Shown piece after piece: positions 1 to 10,914 of a DNA stretch of 64,000 nt; position 1 is the first letter of the stretch; every line of letters starts with the position of its first letter. Position numbers and translations under genes: made by a program. Source of the stretch: Hymenolepis diminuta (Eukaryota > Platyhelminthes > Cestoda > Cyclophyllidea > Hymenolepididae); contig CAADRB010000045.1 in assembly GCA_900708905.1 (NCBI GenBank), positions 445,065-509,064 of the forward strand. Direction: 5' to 3'. The notes under the pieces were generated by a model, which had not been told where the DNA came from, did no database searches, and saw only the letters and a list, made by a program, of their open reading frames with translations.

Positions 1-653
1 TCATAATATTAAAGATCTGCGGATGAAAATAATCCTTATGGAACACCTGGACGTAATTGTTAATTACCAACTAAATGAAAATAAGTTTCATTCATATCTT
101 ATGTATTGTTTCTGTGATGATAAAGCAGGTAATCGTTGTGATCTAAAATTACATGTAGACAAATCGCTAATCTTGAGATTCTCAAAATATTGTAATTTAA
201 ATGAATGACACTAATTACGATGTGAGCCTAAACTTCGAGATGATAAAATAATACTGTCTGTCATTTATGTTTTTCATGTTTCTAATTCCTCAAGTTCTCA
301 ACGGTTTTCATTGCTGAGTTGTTGAGATAAAGACTTATATGGAATGACATGGCGTTAAATGCTTATTGTAAATATTAAATATGGTACGTTTAAGTATTTT
401 TTATAATTAAACTTTTTTCTGCAGCCGCTGATCTTTGAATACAATAATGCGTCGTCGTGATGTCATGTTCTTATTTAAAAATCTGAAAGTACCAATACTA
501 ACCTCCAAAAATAATTTCAACAAAATATATCATATTAAGTTTATTTTTTGAAATAAATGTGTTTATATTATTTATTAAAACATTGTTGACAGTACTGTGT
601 TATAATCGACTCTAAAGCTGATGTGTATTTGAAGTCAGAATTCAGCCTCCAGA
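1..653. other. Upstream flank and putative 5' UTR of INTS5
   Basis: No supported gene lies here; the only ORF (61 codons from position 23) is AT-rich and resembles nothing I know. The stretch directly precedes the INTS5 start codon and presumably holds its promoter and 5' UTR. I see no clear TATA or CCAAT element that I would call. An in-frame TGA at 630-632, eight codons before the ATG at 654, closes the reading frame. Confidence 0.5.
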
Positions 654-968
654 ATGTCAGCGGAGGGGGTTGGCGTGCTTTTGCGTCGATTTGTTGCTAT
701 ATGCCAAAGAGAAGCGGATATAAACGCACGTTCCCATCCACTTAATCGACCACCGGGTGAATGGTCGCATTTGTCCGAGGATTTAACTACCCTTCTTCAA
801 TCATGTCCGCCATCTCGACTTGCTATTTTAAGTTTTGTTCATCCTATTATCGTGGCATATCTGCAGTCAATATCTCAGAAGCCTGTTGATAGTTCTTCAC
901 CCTTAAAACGTAAAAGTCTGCCTTCTGCTGCACCTGTAGAATCATTCATTTTGAATGTCCTAGCGGCT
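654..968 (+). CDS. INTS5: INTS5 exon 1 (start codon)
   Basis: ATG at 654 with an in-frame TGA 24 nt upstream. The exon ends GCG GCT before donor GTAAGC at 969, phase 0 (105 codons). The reading frame stays open to 1031, but those last codons (after LAA) are intronic. It contains the conserved N-terminal helix around LLQSCPPSRLAIL. Confidence 0.8.
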
Positions 969-3900
969 GTAAGCACTAACTATTTATTTGACATTTCATT
1001 TACTGTATCCTTGCAGTGCATACGTTTGTAATATTATTATAATTTTGTGTTTGTTAGTATAAACATACGTATTATGCTTAACAATATAATGGTTGTGTTA
1101 TTATTACTACCCGCCGATAATTGCCTCTTTACCATTTAGATGTTTTTTTTTCAAAACCTATCTTGGGTAGAGTGTTGTATCATGGTGAAGCTCAAATTCT
1201 GTCCTCTCCCTTACCTGCCATTTCCATCGCATCAGGCCAGTGAGCTGACTTTTTAGACGAGCACTTTCGCCATTGCGCCACTGGCGTACATGGTACCCCC
1301 AATGTCTTTATATTTTATGGCTCACTTTTACATAATCCGATGTGTTTTATAGAGTGAGATAAACGGTCTTACTTACCTTTTTTCAATGGGAATATATCCA
1401 ACTTATCATTCCACTGATTTTATTATGTTTACTTTTGTATCTTCTTTTATACGTTCTCTTTATAGAGCATGGAGCTAGTTTGCTCTTCAGCATTTGGCTT
1501 GCCCTCTAAAGACGACGTAAATACCAGGTTGTAACAGAAGTTCTGTCAACTTTTAAAATTTGAAATAAAGTGAAAATTTTGTCAAAATACATTTATTTAG
1601 TGGTCAACATAGTCACCATTTTTACGAATTACATCTTGCCATAGGCTTTCCGATACCTTCTCCATAGAATTTATTCAGTTTGGACTCAAAAAAGAGACTA
1701 GCTTCTTCATTTCTACCTCTTCTCCCGAAGTAAACCTTTGTCCCATTAAATGAGTCTGTAAGCTCCTGAAAAGGTGAAAATCGGTTGGTGCAAGACGAGG
1801 AGAATATGGTGGGTGATGCATGACTTCACAGCCAAATTCTTCAACAAGATTTTTGGTTGCTCTTGAAGTGTGGCACTATCTGGCATTGTCATGATGCAGA
1901 ATCACTCCTTTTCGATTGATCAAAGAAGGCCGTTTTTCCTGCTGTTAACTGCTCTTAAACGAGTTAGGTGCTGATAGTAAACTTCAGAAGTTATTGTTTG
2001 GTTGTTACCCATTGGTTCATAATAAACAATTCCTTCAAATCCCACCATACACACAAAAGAATTTGTTTTGGGTGCAGTGACGAATTGTCTCGGTTTTGGG
2101 ATTGGCTTTGAACCACTGTCTTGACTTGGCCACTGTCTTTCGTGCTTAACATTGTTGTAAAGGATTCACCACTTCTCGTCGCTGTCAGTTATGATTGGGT
2201 CTGAAAAAGGTGCCTGAAGTTCATTTCACGAGAACGTAGTGAAACACAACAGGTCACACATTGTTGCTTGTTGATATCTGACAAATCGTGTGGAACCCGT
2301 TTGCGAGCCATTAAGACTTTCCCAGCCAAGTCTTTTCGTTTCTCTATATATGATCATATGGCGGCTTACGTGAAAAGTTTTGCTCAGTTCTCTAGTAATG
2401 CAGGTTGGATTTTCATCAATGGCAACTTGCAATTGCTCAGAATGGAGTTTTTTGAGCATCCTGCTCTCGGTTTGTCGCTCGTCTTTTAGATTAAAGTCAT
2501 CGTGTTTGAAACGTGAAAGTGAAAACCACCTTCTGTAGGTCTTTTCATTCAAAATATCATTTTCATAGGTGTCTTTGAGTGATTTTGCTACTAAGCTTGC
2601 CGTATTTGCTGGATGAAATTCAAGGAGTAAAATATGCCTGATATGCTCTTTATTAGGAGTGTACATTAGGGCTAGAAATAGTCATTAATAAGGATAATTA
2701 TCACACAATCTGAAAGAAGAAAAAAATATTTTATTAATTACCATAGATAAGCATACAACATTAACAAGTTAAATTGAAGTAATCGTGTCCTAAACACAGC
2801 TCAAAAATTGAATAGAACTTCTGGTACAACCTGATATGATACTAAATGTCCATACTTTCACATTTTCCTCTTAATTGCTTTTGGCTTATCTTTCTGAATT
2901 TTTTGAGTAAATCTTTTTAGGCTTTAGAGGTTTGCAAACGGGAGGCCGCCATTCAAAATTTGTGCGTCTCCTTCACGGCAGAGCTCTGTACCTTTGCTCT
3001 TGACCTCCTGGGCCCAATGTGTTCGCCTGCCTACTGCAATTCCGGGTGTTATATGAAAAGAAAGCATCGAAATCACGGTGGTCCCGGTTCTTCTTCCAGT
3101 CTAATTCAAAAACGCTATAAGGGCTCACCTTCAAGCCTCGATCATGCCAATGACGATTCAATCTCTGAAGTCGATGACTTCTCCGGAAGTGAAAGCAGCA
3201 CCAGCCGAAACTACGAGAGTGATTCCGATGCTCTGGTTGTTATTGAAGAAGATCTTCAAGAACAAGTAAAAATAGGGGAAGAGGAGATGGATATTGCACC
3301 TGATTTACGTCCAAATAAGTTCAATTTAGCCCTTCTTGGTAACATATGGGCTCACTCTGAAGTTGTGAAGCAACTTTTACGGATAGTTTTCACTTGTTTG
3401 GTCAGCCAACGCTATTCTACAGCGGCCTCTGTTGAACGACTTGTGCTCTGTGCTGTACCAGCTGATGTTAGATGTTCAAAATTATCTCTCTATCCACCCA
3501 AACATCCAATAGATCGTACTGCTTGTATTCCCCACTGGTGTATAAAATGGCTGATCAAACAGGTTGCCGATGCAGTGGGTCAGAATAGTGTTAATCAATC
3601 GATAATCGACCGCTTCTGTCGAAATTTACTGGATGTATGCTTACGAGGACCACATAGAAACTCAGGGATTGAGTATTCTCGATTTTGGGCTATTACGGGG
3701 CTTGCCAATCTTATCTATGTGGGGATATACTTTCCCGATCAAGTGCATACATCTTTGACTACTTGGTTAGAGGAGAAATATTCTGAATTGGACAAAGCAA
3801 CACCTTCAACGATCAATCTTATTCATGTTCTAGCTCCTTTGATTGTGCTCTCCCCGAGAGATCCAGCTAATTTAGACGGTAAGAAGAATTTTATTGGTTG

Positions 3901-6900
3901 ATGAATCTCTTAAATTATTTAGGACCACTTCTGAGAAACCGACCAAGACCATCGGCAATGAGCGTGGCTCGTGGATTTCTCTCTCACGAGTTTCACGCCA
4001 TATACCCTTGCAATCACGTTAGGGAATTTGTCAGTATTTGTGCGTCCATGAGACGAATTGCCCTGGATACTGCTTGCCACTTTTTAACGAGGTTATCAGG
4101 AGATTACAAGGCCTTGGAATCTGTGATGGAAAACCTGTTGAAAGGGATTCCTAGTGGACCTTATCAAGATCTTGAGGATGCTGTTGTTGATGGAATTTGT
4201 GGTGCTTCGGGTGAGATCGGCGTTGGTTTTNNNNNNNNNNNNNNNNNNNNNNNNNNNNNNNNNNNNNNNNNNNNNNNNNNGAGATAGCATTATTGGTCAA
4301 CCACCGGCCAATAAGCTCTAAACAACGCCAATTTGAATGCAGGAGTGAAATTCTGAAATATACTAGTAAAATATACTTACTGGGTTAAAATTAAACAAAC
4401 TGATGGATCTAGAATTTAAGTGAATTGAAACTCTTGATGTTCTGACATTTCAACTCAATTTTCTTTCAGTGGAATGTTACAGAATTTTAATCGTGGTCTT
4501 AACACAGTAAAGCTGACTAGAGTTCAGTAAATTACTTCTGTTAAAAGTTTGGATTGTAGAAAGTTGATGTATTTCTCTTAAATGTCCGAACTAGCTAATG
4601 AATCTGGGTAATTGATATTAGTGTGACATTTTGTTCTATTCTTTTTAACCGAGTGGTTAATGTAGCTGATGATAATGTAACTAATATTTTTAACGGTCTT
4701 TCGAATTGGTAAGCCTTTGTTCCCTGTATTAGATTTGGGACACTGAGTATGCTCTCAAAAATCGTCTTTTATTTACGAGCTGTCCGCTTTGACTATCTGA
4801 AACTGACTTCCATAAGCACAATGCCCTATGTGTATTTATAGGGTAAAGTCCTTACTTTGGAGTGGGTAATTTAACGGCCCTATGATGAACTGTCAGCCAT
4901 CCCAGATTTTAAAATTGGTAGTTTAATGTCGTTAGAACTTAGGGCATCCCAGTTAGCGGTAAAAAGCGCTAAACGCGATAAAGCCGTCTAAATGGTTTAA
5001 AATAGACTCTTAATCTTCAACCGGTAAAAAATTGAATATGTTAGCCAAAATAATAAATACAACATATTCATACAGTAGTAGTTTTAACTATTACTCGGAC
5101 ATTTGGGAACTCCTTAAGTTTAAAGACTATCGTGTACATCAAGCCTGTGAACAAGAAATTGGCAATGCAGACACTTCTTGTGCTACTGGATCTGTCGTTT
5201 CATATAATTCTTTCGAATTCAAGACTGCTCAACGAAATTAGGCATAGATATTTTGATAAATATGACCATTAGAACTAAGCATTGCAAGTCTAAGCTGAAA
5301 AAGAGTGTTAAGTTGCGGAAAAGGTAATGACAAAGATTCGCAGATCTTTCTTTCTTCGCAGAATTTAAGAGCTCTGTATCCTTATACCCAATTCGCATTT
5401 TTGATATAATTTTTGAATAAAAGGACTTATGATATTAATAGGAGTAATCCTTATAACAATCTCATTTTTCTGTATTTTCTTCTAGAAGAATGTGCTCTTC
5501 AGTGTATTGATCTGCTCATCGTTATCCACTCAGATGCTCCTTCGTTCTCGAAGGTATCGACAGTCAGTCAGAGCATCCTCAGTAAAATCTTGTCTCGATT
5601 GGAGAATTACTTTTTGTAAGTTATTTCAATCACATTCGCATGCTATCATTTTTTCTGTACATTTTACTGCATTCCTCCTGTCTTCAGTTACAAAGAACGT
5701 AGCAGGTCGTCTGAAGTGCCACCGCTTCTAACATGTAATGTTAAAACCGAAGGCGAAAAGCTTATGCGAAAGTTTATAGAAAAGGGTTACACTTTTGCTG
5801 GTCTACTCTTAAACATTATTCTCTCTTATACTCGTAGCGATAAACTTTCGAAGGAATTCTTCAGTAAGTCCTCGTTTCACCAAGTGTAAAATAGAATCAC
5901 TACTAAAATTTGATGAATAGTTAATACTTTTACATTGTAGAGAGTACAATCCTCTGGAATGTAGGTGATACCAAGAACCAAGTGGATAAATTGACTTGCC
6001 CTCTCCTCTCCTTCTTTTCCCTTCTTTCTGAATGGGCCGGTTTGAATCAAGCTGATTCATCGACCACCAGAAACTTTCTCAAGGATTGCCTGGAAGATGT
6101 CCTGGATACCATAACCAAGCTTTCATCTTGGTCTGAACGTAAAAAGGCGTTGGTTAATATACTGTGGTTGTTGAAACGAGAAGAAACACTTATGAAATCG
6201 GAAGATGGTGTGATGCGAGAAGCATGGTTTAATCATGTTGTTAATGCGGTTCTCCCAAAATTCACTGATCTCTTGCTAGTCCTTGTAGAGGAACCAGGAG
6301 AGTTAGATGTAGGTCTTCCCAAAATCTTTGCCTTTTTTTAAACCAAGCTAGACCTTATTTATTAATTAGATCCGTTTTCTAGGCATTTAACGTTGCGTTG
6401 CATATTTTCGAGACGATAAACTTAAATTTTCAAGGGTTCAGTCGATCAGCCGCCGATTCTATTATTATTGGTCGAATGCTATCCTCTCTTTCGGCTGTCT
6501 TACTGGATAAGGTTGATAAAACAACTTTTGAGACACGAGAACGTATCCTCGGACCTTATCAGAGAGTACTCACTTTATTGGAGAACTTATCGAACTCGAG
6601 TAAACTGATCCGAAGTACTACTCTGGTCCACCTCGCACAGGCTGCATGTGAGAAATATGTTGTAAGTTGGTTGAGTATACTATTCATTTCATTGCTTCTT
6701 TTTTCCTAATTTAATTGACAAAACTGTCCTTGGCACTACGACTAATGCTTGTATCTATCAGAACTTTTTGCCTATAGCTGAGATAGTTGCTTTTTAAAGG
6801 GTAAAAAAGGAATCTTTTATGGGTTGGATCGATGTTCATTTTTTGGAAGTTATTTGATGATTGCATTATTGGTTTGTTAGAGCAGTATTTAAATGTTTTA

Positions 6901-9900
6901 ACCGTCCGTTGGTCAGAAGTACAGCACTTCTAGTTACATTTTCAGTACCTTTAAGGCTCTCCTAATACAAACATCTAATCGTTTTCTCTGTCACCTTTCT
7001 ATCTGGCTGTGAAGTTCGCAGGAGCTTGGAGGAGTGATGGCCTTGTAAGATTTCTCTATCCTTCATTGTTTGTGGTAGTATCTTCTGATTAAGTGCCCGG
7101 AGTTAAACTCAGAATTAAGACTAATGGAAGCCTAAAATTGGGGTGAGGTAAGTGTTTCTTAAGAAAGAGGATTTAATTTGGATGCTGAATTGCACAGACA
7201 ATCTACAAATTGGTGGCATTCCTTGTCCTGGGTATGGCTATTTTGAAAAGATTGAAAAAGGGTAGTTATGAAATGACATTAAATCGTGCCATCTGAAATG
7301 ATAAGAAATTGCTGAATGTATTATGAAAAAAAACTCAATCTAATCATAAGAAAACCTGATAATTTCAGAGTCTAGTCACGGCAAGACTTTTGATCCTTTG
7401 CCTTATTCTAATCTCAAACCCTTAGGCATTTCTTGAACTGTTTCCACTGTTCCTTTTGTTTAGATGCTGCTAGGAGTTAAAAAATTGCAAGTTTTTGCTT
7501 CATCATGGAAAATATTAAAAAAGGATAAGTTGAAAAAAATTAACACATTATTTACCAATCTCTTTTTACTTTGCAGGATGAGAAGTTGATACAATCGAGT
7601 ATTATCAGTGAATGTTTATTTTACTTTACGCTGCGAGTGTATATTACATCTTTTAATGTAAGAAATACGTAGCTTTTGAAAGAAGCTGACTAAGATTTCA
7701 GCTGTTGGAGCGGTGTGATCTTTTATTCGGCAGTTGATTGTCAGCTGTTAAATTAAAATCACTAGGCCGCAAATATGGGTGTGTTTACGCCTAGAGGATG
7801 TAATCTAAATTTACTAATCCAAAGTTGCTAGTTTTATACGACGACGTTCACTTCTCTTTGTTTTCACCTCGACCTCTCTGAGTCTTCGATAACGATATCC
7901 GTAAAAGTGGAGATAACCCCAGTAAGCTCTTTTTAGATTGCAGTGTCACTCGAATTGATAAGTTCTTTGGACTATATCTTTAAATAGGATACGGATTATG
8001 ATATGACGAACCCCTACTATCTGAGATCGTTTAAATCTATGTGAAGCAGGCTCTCAAAGACGCAACTCCTAATTGTATTCAATGTAGGTTTTAGATGCAG
8101 GTGTAGGATGGGTTTAGTGGTATGTGTCTGGAGTATGCAGTGTAGTGGAATATGTGTCTGAACGGTAAATAGTGGGTGAGAGAACGGAACAAGAGTATAC
8201 TAGAAGTCCCACGAAGCTCGTGTATCGTTAGCAACTCATTCAGAATTTTCTATCGGACTTTGGGTGCCGTTTAGCTCTTCCATCCCGAATACTCATTCAA
8301 GGTAGGACATGGATGGGTAGTTAAATAATGCAGCCATCGTGTTTGGATAATGAAACCGTAAGCATAAATCATTTTGGCTCGTCACAGCGGCCCTCATAAA
8401 GGCCATCGATACTTCAAAGTAAACGTTTTCAACCGATCTTCCAATTTTTAGCTGGATAAATTACGTCCGACTAATTATTTGTTCTGAAATGGACTTTAGG
8501 CCATCTCAGCTTTCACCATTAGCGGGCTAATGTTGCGTGCATCCCAAGTACTTTTATTGTTAATCGTAAACTCTGACAAGCTCCCCTTTAAACTCCATTG
8601 AATGGATGCATTTGCATTGTAATCTCATTTCATTCATATCCAGCTTGAATATTGAATGTAATTCGTTCATCAACATTAAGATTCAGAAATCAAATTTATT
8701 TCATGCATCAATGCTTAAAAGACGGCATAAGTTGCTATATTTTATTTAAGGAAATACAAAGTAATTCCCTATGCTAGTAGTTTTACTTCTTTCTTTTGAT
8801 TCATTTCAGCCGAAGGAACATTTTCTGGTATTCGAACCGTCCGTAGTTTGCACTCTGCAAGATTCAACCCAGTCCATGTCAGATCTTCTCTTAGACAATC
8901 CTCCCCCTGAACCGACAACCAAAGTCACTGTGACAAAGGGTCAGCTAATACGTCGAAACCCACCCGCTGCCAACAGTGGTAGTGGTGATAAAAAAGATGA
9001 TGCCCATTCCTCAGAATATAAGCCATCCACAGCTCTTTGGGTCCACCTAGTTCGACGGCTGTTAATGGGGTCTGAAACTAAGGAATTTGATTTCGTTCAA
9101 CAACTGTGCTTTGGAAGCATTCTGGAGGATCGCATCCTAGCTCATGGCATACAGCTTCGACAGACAGATTTCGCGAAACTTAGTCCACCAGCACTGCGAA
9201 CTTCCAAAGATCTTCCTGAGGCACAGCTTCAACAACAGAACCCTGACCAATTTGATCTGGGGTACCATTGGCTCCAGCTTAGACAGACGTATCTGCATAT
9301 TCAAACCGCACCCAAGGTTCAGCCAAACACAAAAGTGGTAATCAATGAACCTTACGAGCCTGATTTGGATAGAATTATGGCGCTCCTGAAAGTGTTTGTA
9401 CCTGAGTGGAAAGAGGGACGTCCTACCAATAGCGAGCAAGTTCTATGGGCTTTCCTCGACCTACTCTTGTCACCACCAAGCGAAAAGGGTTAGTTTCCAT
9501 TATTTCATTTTCGGACGGTTGCGTAATGCCTGTGAAGTCAGAGGTCACGAGATTGCCATTCATCGGTGAGTACCAAACCACAGAAGTCTGAAGGGGAAAA
9601 AGAAAAGGCCAAAGAGAATTGTGAAGTGATGAAATGAAGATAGCAGAGGTCGTATCCCAGTAACTGCGTTTTCAGGTATGGTGTATATAGTTGAAGAGGT
9701 TGGTATAAAAAGGATCTTAAGACACTATTAGAGAAGATTTATGGACACGACAGATATACAACATAGACTAAACGCTTAAAGATCAATTAATTTTGAAAAT
9801 CTCACGTGAATCGCAAACCAGGGCGCTCCGTAATTAAAGTAGAGACTCATCAAAATAAAAGAAGCCTTCTTTTGGTCTGAGCTATCGTATTCATGGTGGC

Positions 9901-10914
9901 CAAAGTAGATTATATAGGTGGCTACACAGCGTTATATCTATGGCGATATACATTTATATTATGGATTTTTAAAGTGATATATGTATAAAACGAATAATTT
10001 GAATCGAAGAAAATCAGTTTTTAAATAACAGTCTGATTGGAAATACCGTTGTTGATCTTTTTTACTAACGCATCAGCTATCTTCCATTTTAGCTAATTCA
10101 GAAGTCTCCAGTCCCTTCCCAGCACCACGGTTGATTCTCGGTCTCCTCTTGGGTCTAGAAGCGGCTTGGAATTCTCCCCTGGCTCCACAAGTTCCTCTTC
10201 CAACATTTGAGGATGAGAAAGAAGTCCAGTCGACTCTTGGTGGTTTTCCTATTCCTGGTTTTCCATCTCTTGCCAAACAACGCGCCCGATCGGTAAATAC
10301 CCTTCTTATTTGATTCGTTTACTTAAATGACATTTCAGTAGCGCACGTTTTTCTTTTACTTTTAGATGGCAGTTAATAACGGTCACCGAAGTATAGATAC
10401 CAAATCCAAACTGTACAAAGCAACCGAGTTTCTCATCACTCGTTTAGCACAATATCCCTACATCCCTCCTTCAAAGAAGGATGCTCCAGAACAAAAACTT
10501 CCCCCACCTCCCATTGAAAATCTTCTCCAACTCCTCACACCTCGGGAGATGAAGTTCTTCATTAATGATATTCGTAATCGAATTAGAGATTGTGTTGCAG
10601 ATAAAGGCGGTGCCAGTAATGGCTTCTTTACAATCACTCCAGAGATTCTCTGCGCTGTCACGGAATCCCATATGATGGAGGAGGGTATTCCTGAACTATT
10701 TCCACGGCTTCTAGCTCAATACACCTCACCCCTGCCTCATCCTGCCATGGAGAAAATCACAGAACATCTAGAAAGAATCCTGAGTTTGAAGGAGGTTTCT
10801 GTGAATGAGGCGCCGATTATAAAAATAAAAAGTGATGGGGAGGTTGAGGACGAGAACGAGTTGGATAAGACTATTAACCTGGAAGAGTCCTGTGACATAA
10901 ATATTATTCAATAG
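654..10914 (+). CDS. INTS5: Integrator complex subunit 5 (whole gene, 11 coding exons)
   Basis: Joining 654-968, 2921-3878, 3923-4210, 5486-5615, 5688-5863, 5941-6308, 6383-6661, 7577-7657, 8810-9488, 10093-10292 and 10366-10914 gives 4023 nt: 1340 codons plus TAG, with all phases consistent and GT/AG borders. INTS5 is an alpha-helical scaffold subunit of the nuclear Integrator complex, which cleaves snRNA 3' ends and attenuates RNA polymerase II transcripts. Short anchors match human INTS5 (from memory, about 1019 residues) in the same order: LLQSCPPSRLAIL (human LLRSLPPARAAVL) near residue 45; FALDLLGPMCSPAY near 120; IILSYTRSD (human LLSVYTRPS) near 620; LILGLLLGLEAAWNSPL (human VLLRGLLAALLGHWEAS) near 1110. 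The protein is about 300 residues longer than the human one and strongly diverged. It has acidic/Ser-rich segments near residues 140-215 and an acidic tail ending CDINIIQ. No catalytic domain is expected or seen. Confidence 0.85.
1205..1285 (-). repeat. tRNA-like SINE head (degenerate)
   Basis: On the minus strand the segment carries TGGCGCAATGG (complement of 1270-1280), which fits an RNA polymerase III A-box, followed by GTGCTCGTC as in tRNA-derived SINEs seen elsewhere in the window. No clean B-box or cloverleaf can be drawn, so it is not an active tRNA gene. Confidence 0.3.
1524..1550 (+). repeat. Mariner left terminal inverted repeat
   Basis: CCAGGTTGTAACAGAAGTTC begins this repeat directly after the TA at 1522-1523. 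Its reverse complement matches 2808-2834 with a few mismatches, best in the outer 21 bases. Confidence 0.85.
2226..2666 (-). pseudogene. Mariner transposase N-terminal fragment
   Basis: A 146-codon open stretch encodes the paired-type helix-turn-helix DNA-binding region of mariner transposases, with EHIRHILLLEFHPANTAS at the start, TYRRWFS in the first domain and CITRELSKTFHVSRHMI in the second. The last 25 or so residues are out of frame relative to the family: another frame reads CVTCCV and MNFRHLFQ there. The catalytic half downstream (2225 to about 1600) is disrupted by stops and frameshifts. Confidence 0.85.
2808..2834 (-). repeat. Mariner right terminal inverted repeat
   Basis: The end AGAACTTCTGGTACAACCTG followed by A and the TA at 2835-2836 mirrors the left repeat; the outermost base and one internal base differ from it. 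Confidence 0.85.
2921..3878 (+). CDS. INTS5: INTS5 exon 2
   Basis: Acceptor ATCTTTTTAG at 2911-2920, start phase 0 (ALEVCKREAAI), donor GTAAGA at 3879, end phase 1 (319 codons plus G). It carries FALDLLGPMCSPAY, a low-complexity acidic/Ser segment (residues about 140-215), then LLGNIWAHSEVVKQLL and the helix pair ending APLIVLSPRD, which aligns with human LLQLAVMSPALL. Confidence 0.85.
3923..4210 (+). CDS. INTS5: INTS5 exon 3
   Basis: A 44-bp intron (3879-3922) separates it from exon 2. Start phase completes GGA (GPLLRN). It ends G at 4210 before GTGAGA, phase 1, which joins exactly to exon 4. It includes ACHFLTRLS and VMENLLKGIP helices. The frame stays open to the N run, but a phase-correct donor at 4211 is the better reading. 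Confidence 0.75.
4211..5485 (+). other. INTS5 intron 3 with assembly gap
   Basis: Intron from GTGAGA to TTCTTCTAG. Positions 4231-4280 are 50 N, a gap of nominal size, so the true intron length is unknown. The remainder is AT-rich with only short ORFs (for example 5032-5241) that resemble no protein. Confidence 0.65.
5486..5615 (+). CDS. INTS5: INTS5 exon 4
   Basis: Acceptor TTCTTCTAG at 5485; the G carried from exon 3 completes GAA (EECALQCIDLLIVIH). It ends TT at 5615 before GTAAGT, phase 2. The helix aligns with human VREACDRLIQLLLLHL. Confidence 0.8.
5688..5863 (+). CDS. INTS5: INTS5 exon 5
   Basis: Intron of 72 bp before it. Phase completes TTT (FYKERSRSSE). It ends A at 5863 before GTAAGT. 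It contains EKLMRKFIEKGYTF and LLLNIILSYTRSDK, one of the clearest INTS5 signatures here (human LLGLLSVYTRPS). Confidence 0.85.
5941..6308 (+). CDS. INTS5: INTS5 exon 6
   Basis: Acceptor TTGTAG at 5940; reading KSTILWNVGDTKN then CPLLSFFSLLSEW. It ends at GAT before GTAGGT (6309), phase 0. All helical, with LVNILWLLKREE. The frame remains open to 6341, but that is intron. Confidence 0.75.
6383..6661 (+). CDS. INTS5: INTS5 exon 7
   Basis: Acceptor TTTTCTAG at 6382, phase 0 (AFNVALHIFETIN), donor GTAAGT at 6662, phase 0 (93 codons, ending CEKYV). Amphipathic helices such as RVLTLLENLSNSSKLI fit the HEAT-like fold of the subunit. Confidence 0.8.
7577..7657 (+). CDS. INTS5: INTS5 exon 8 (small)
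   Basis: An 81-nt exon found from its splice signals: acceptor TTTTTACTTTGCAG at 7576, donor GTAAGA at 7658, open and phase 0 on both sides (DEKLIQSSIISECLFYF and so on, 27 codons). It fits between CEKYV and PKEHF. Because it is symmetric it could be skipped without a frameshift; transcript data would decide. Confidence 0.65.
8810..9488 (+). CDS. INTS5: INTS5 exon 9
   Basis: Acceptor TCATTTCAG at 8809, phase 0 (PKEHFLVFEPSVV). It ends G at 9488 before GTTAGT, phase 1 (226 codons plus G). A Pro/Thr and Ser-Gly linker (near 8895-8990) precedes conserved helices ALWVHLVRRLLMG and MALLKVFVPEWKEGR, then WAFLDLLLSPP, which aligns with human FELLKLVAAAPP. Confidence 0.85.
9489..10092 (+). other. 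INTS5 intron 9 with tRNA-like SINE relic
   Basis: A 604-bp intron. Near 9515-9570 the motif TGAAGTCAGAGGTCACGAGA resembles a B-box region and is nearly repeated at 61835-61855 (TCAAGTCGGAGGTCACGAAA), pointing to a shared SINE family. The rest is purine-rich or AT-rich without coding signs. Confidence 0.45.
10093..10292 (+). CDS. INTS5: INTS5 exon 10
   Basis: Acceptor CCATTTTAG at 10092, phase completes GCT (ANSEVSSPFPAP). It ends TCG at 10292 before GTAAAT, phase 0. The helix LILGLLLGLEAAWNSPL is a strong anchor to human INTS5. Confidence 0.85.
10366..10914 (+). CDS. INTS5: INTS5 exon 11 (terminal)
   Basis: Acceptor TACTTTTAG at 10365, then 182 codons and TAG at 10912-10914. It aligns with the human C-terminus (YIPPSKKDAP... 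against a Pro-rich loop, then MKFFINDIRNRIRD). The acidic tail EDENELDKT plus CDINIIQ is extra. No canonical AATAAA follows within about 150 nt; a TATAAA at 10977 is the nearest variant. Confidence 0.85.
   Translation: MAVNNGHRSIDTKSKLYKATEFLITRLAQYPYIPPSKKDAPEQKLPPPPIENLLQLLTPREMKFFINDIRNRIRDCVADKGGASNGFFTITPEILCAVTESHMMEEGIPELFPRLLAQYTSPLPHPAMEKITEHLERILSLKEVSVNEAPIIKIKSDGEVEDENELDKTINLEESCDINIIQ

Larger units (their letters stand above)
1524..2834 (-). mobile_element. Mariner-family DNA transposon, dead copy
   Basis: An element of 1311 bp, the normal full length for mariner, is flanked by the TA target duplication (1522-1523 and 2835-2836) and bounded by imperfect terminal inverted repeats. 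The transposase reads on the minus strand. The N-terminal helix-turn-helix region is 2666-2226 (EHIRHILLLEFHPANTAS then TYRRWF). The central region is in another frame (DEKWWILYNN, GIVYYEPMGNNQTI). The C-terminal region has HHDNAR, PPYSPRLAPTDFHLF and a final NGDYVDH near 1600. The three Asp positions of the DD34D triad appear to be kept, but frameshifts break the frame and a TAG lies at 1876-1878 just after the second catalytic Asp. It therefore cannot make transposase. It sits antisense in INTS5 intron 1, where it is removed by splicing. Confidence 0.9.
969..2920 (+). other. INTS5 intron 1, host of a mariner element
   Basis: GTAAGC donor to TTTTTAG acceptor, 1952 bp. About two thirds is the mariner relic at 1524-2834; the remainder includes a tRNA-like SINE head near 1205-1285. 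No further coding signal is seen. Confidence 0.75.

Noticed and set aside
969..1031. Continuation of the first ORF past 968 to a stop at 1031
   Set aside because: The phase-0 donor GTAAGC at 969 joins exactly to the INTS5-like exon at 2921; the extra codons have no similarity and are AT-rich.
2268..2489. Plus-strand ORF of 73 codons
   Set aside because: It is the antisense shadow of the mariner transposase.
4231..4280. Coding frame running through the N run
   Set aside because: The N run is an assembly gap; a phase-correct donor at 4211 places it in an intron.
6398..10914. A separate second gene downstream of a shorter INTS5
   Set aside because: All phases join, and the later exons still follow human INTS5 in order (for example LILGLLLGLEAAWNSPL), so one gene explains them better.
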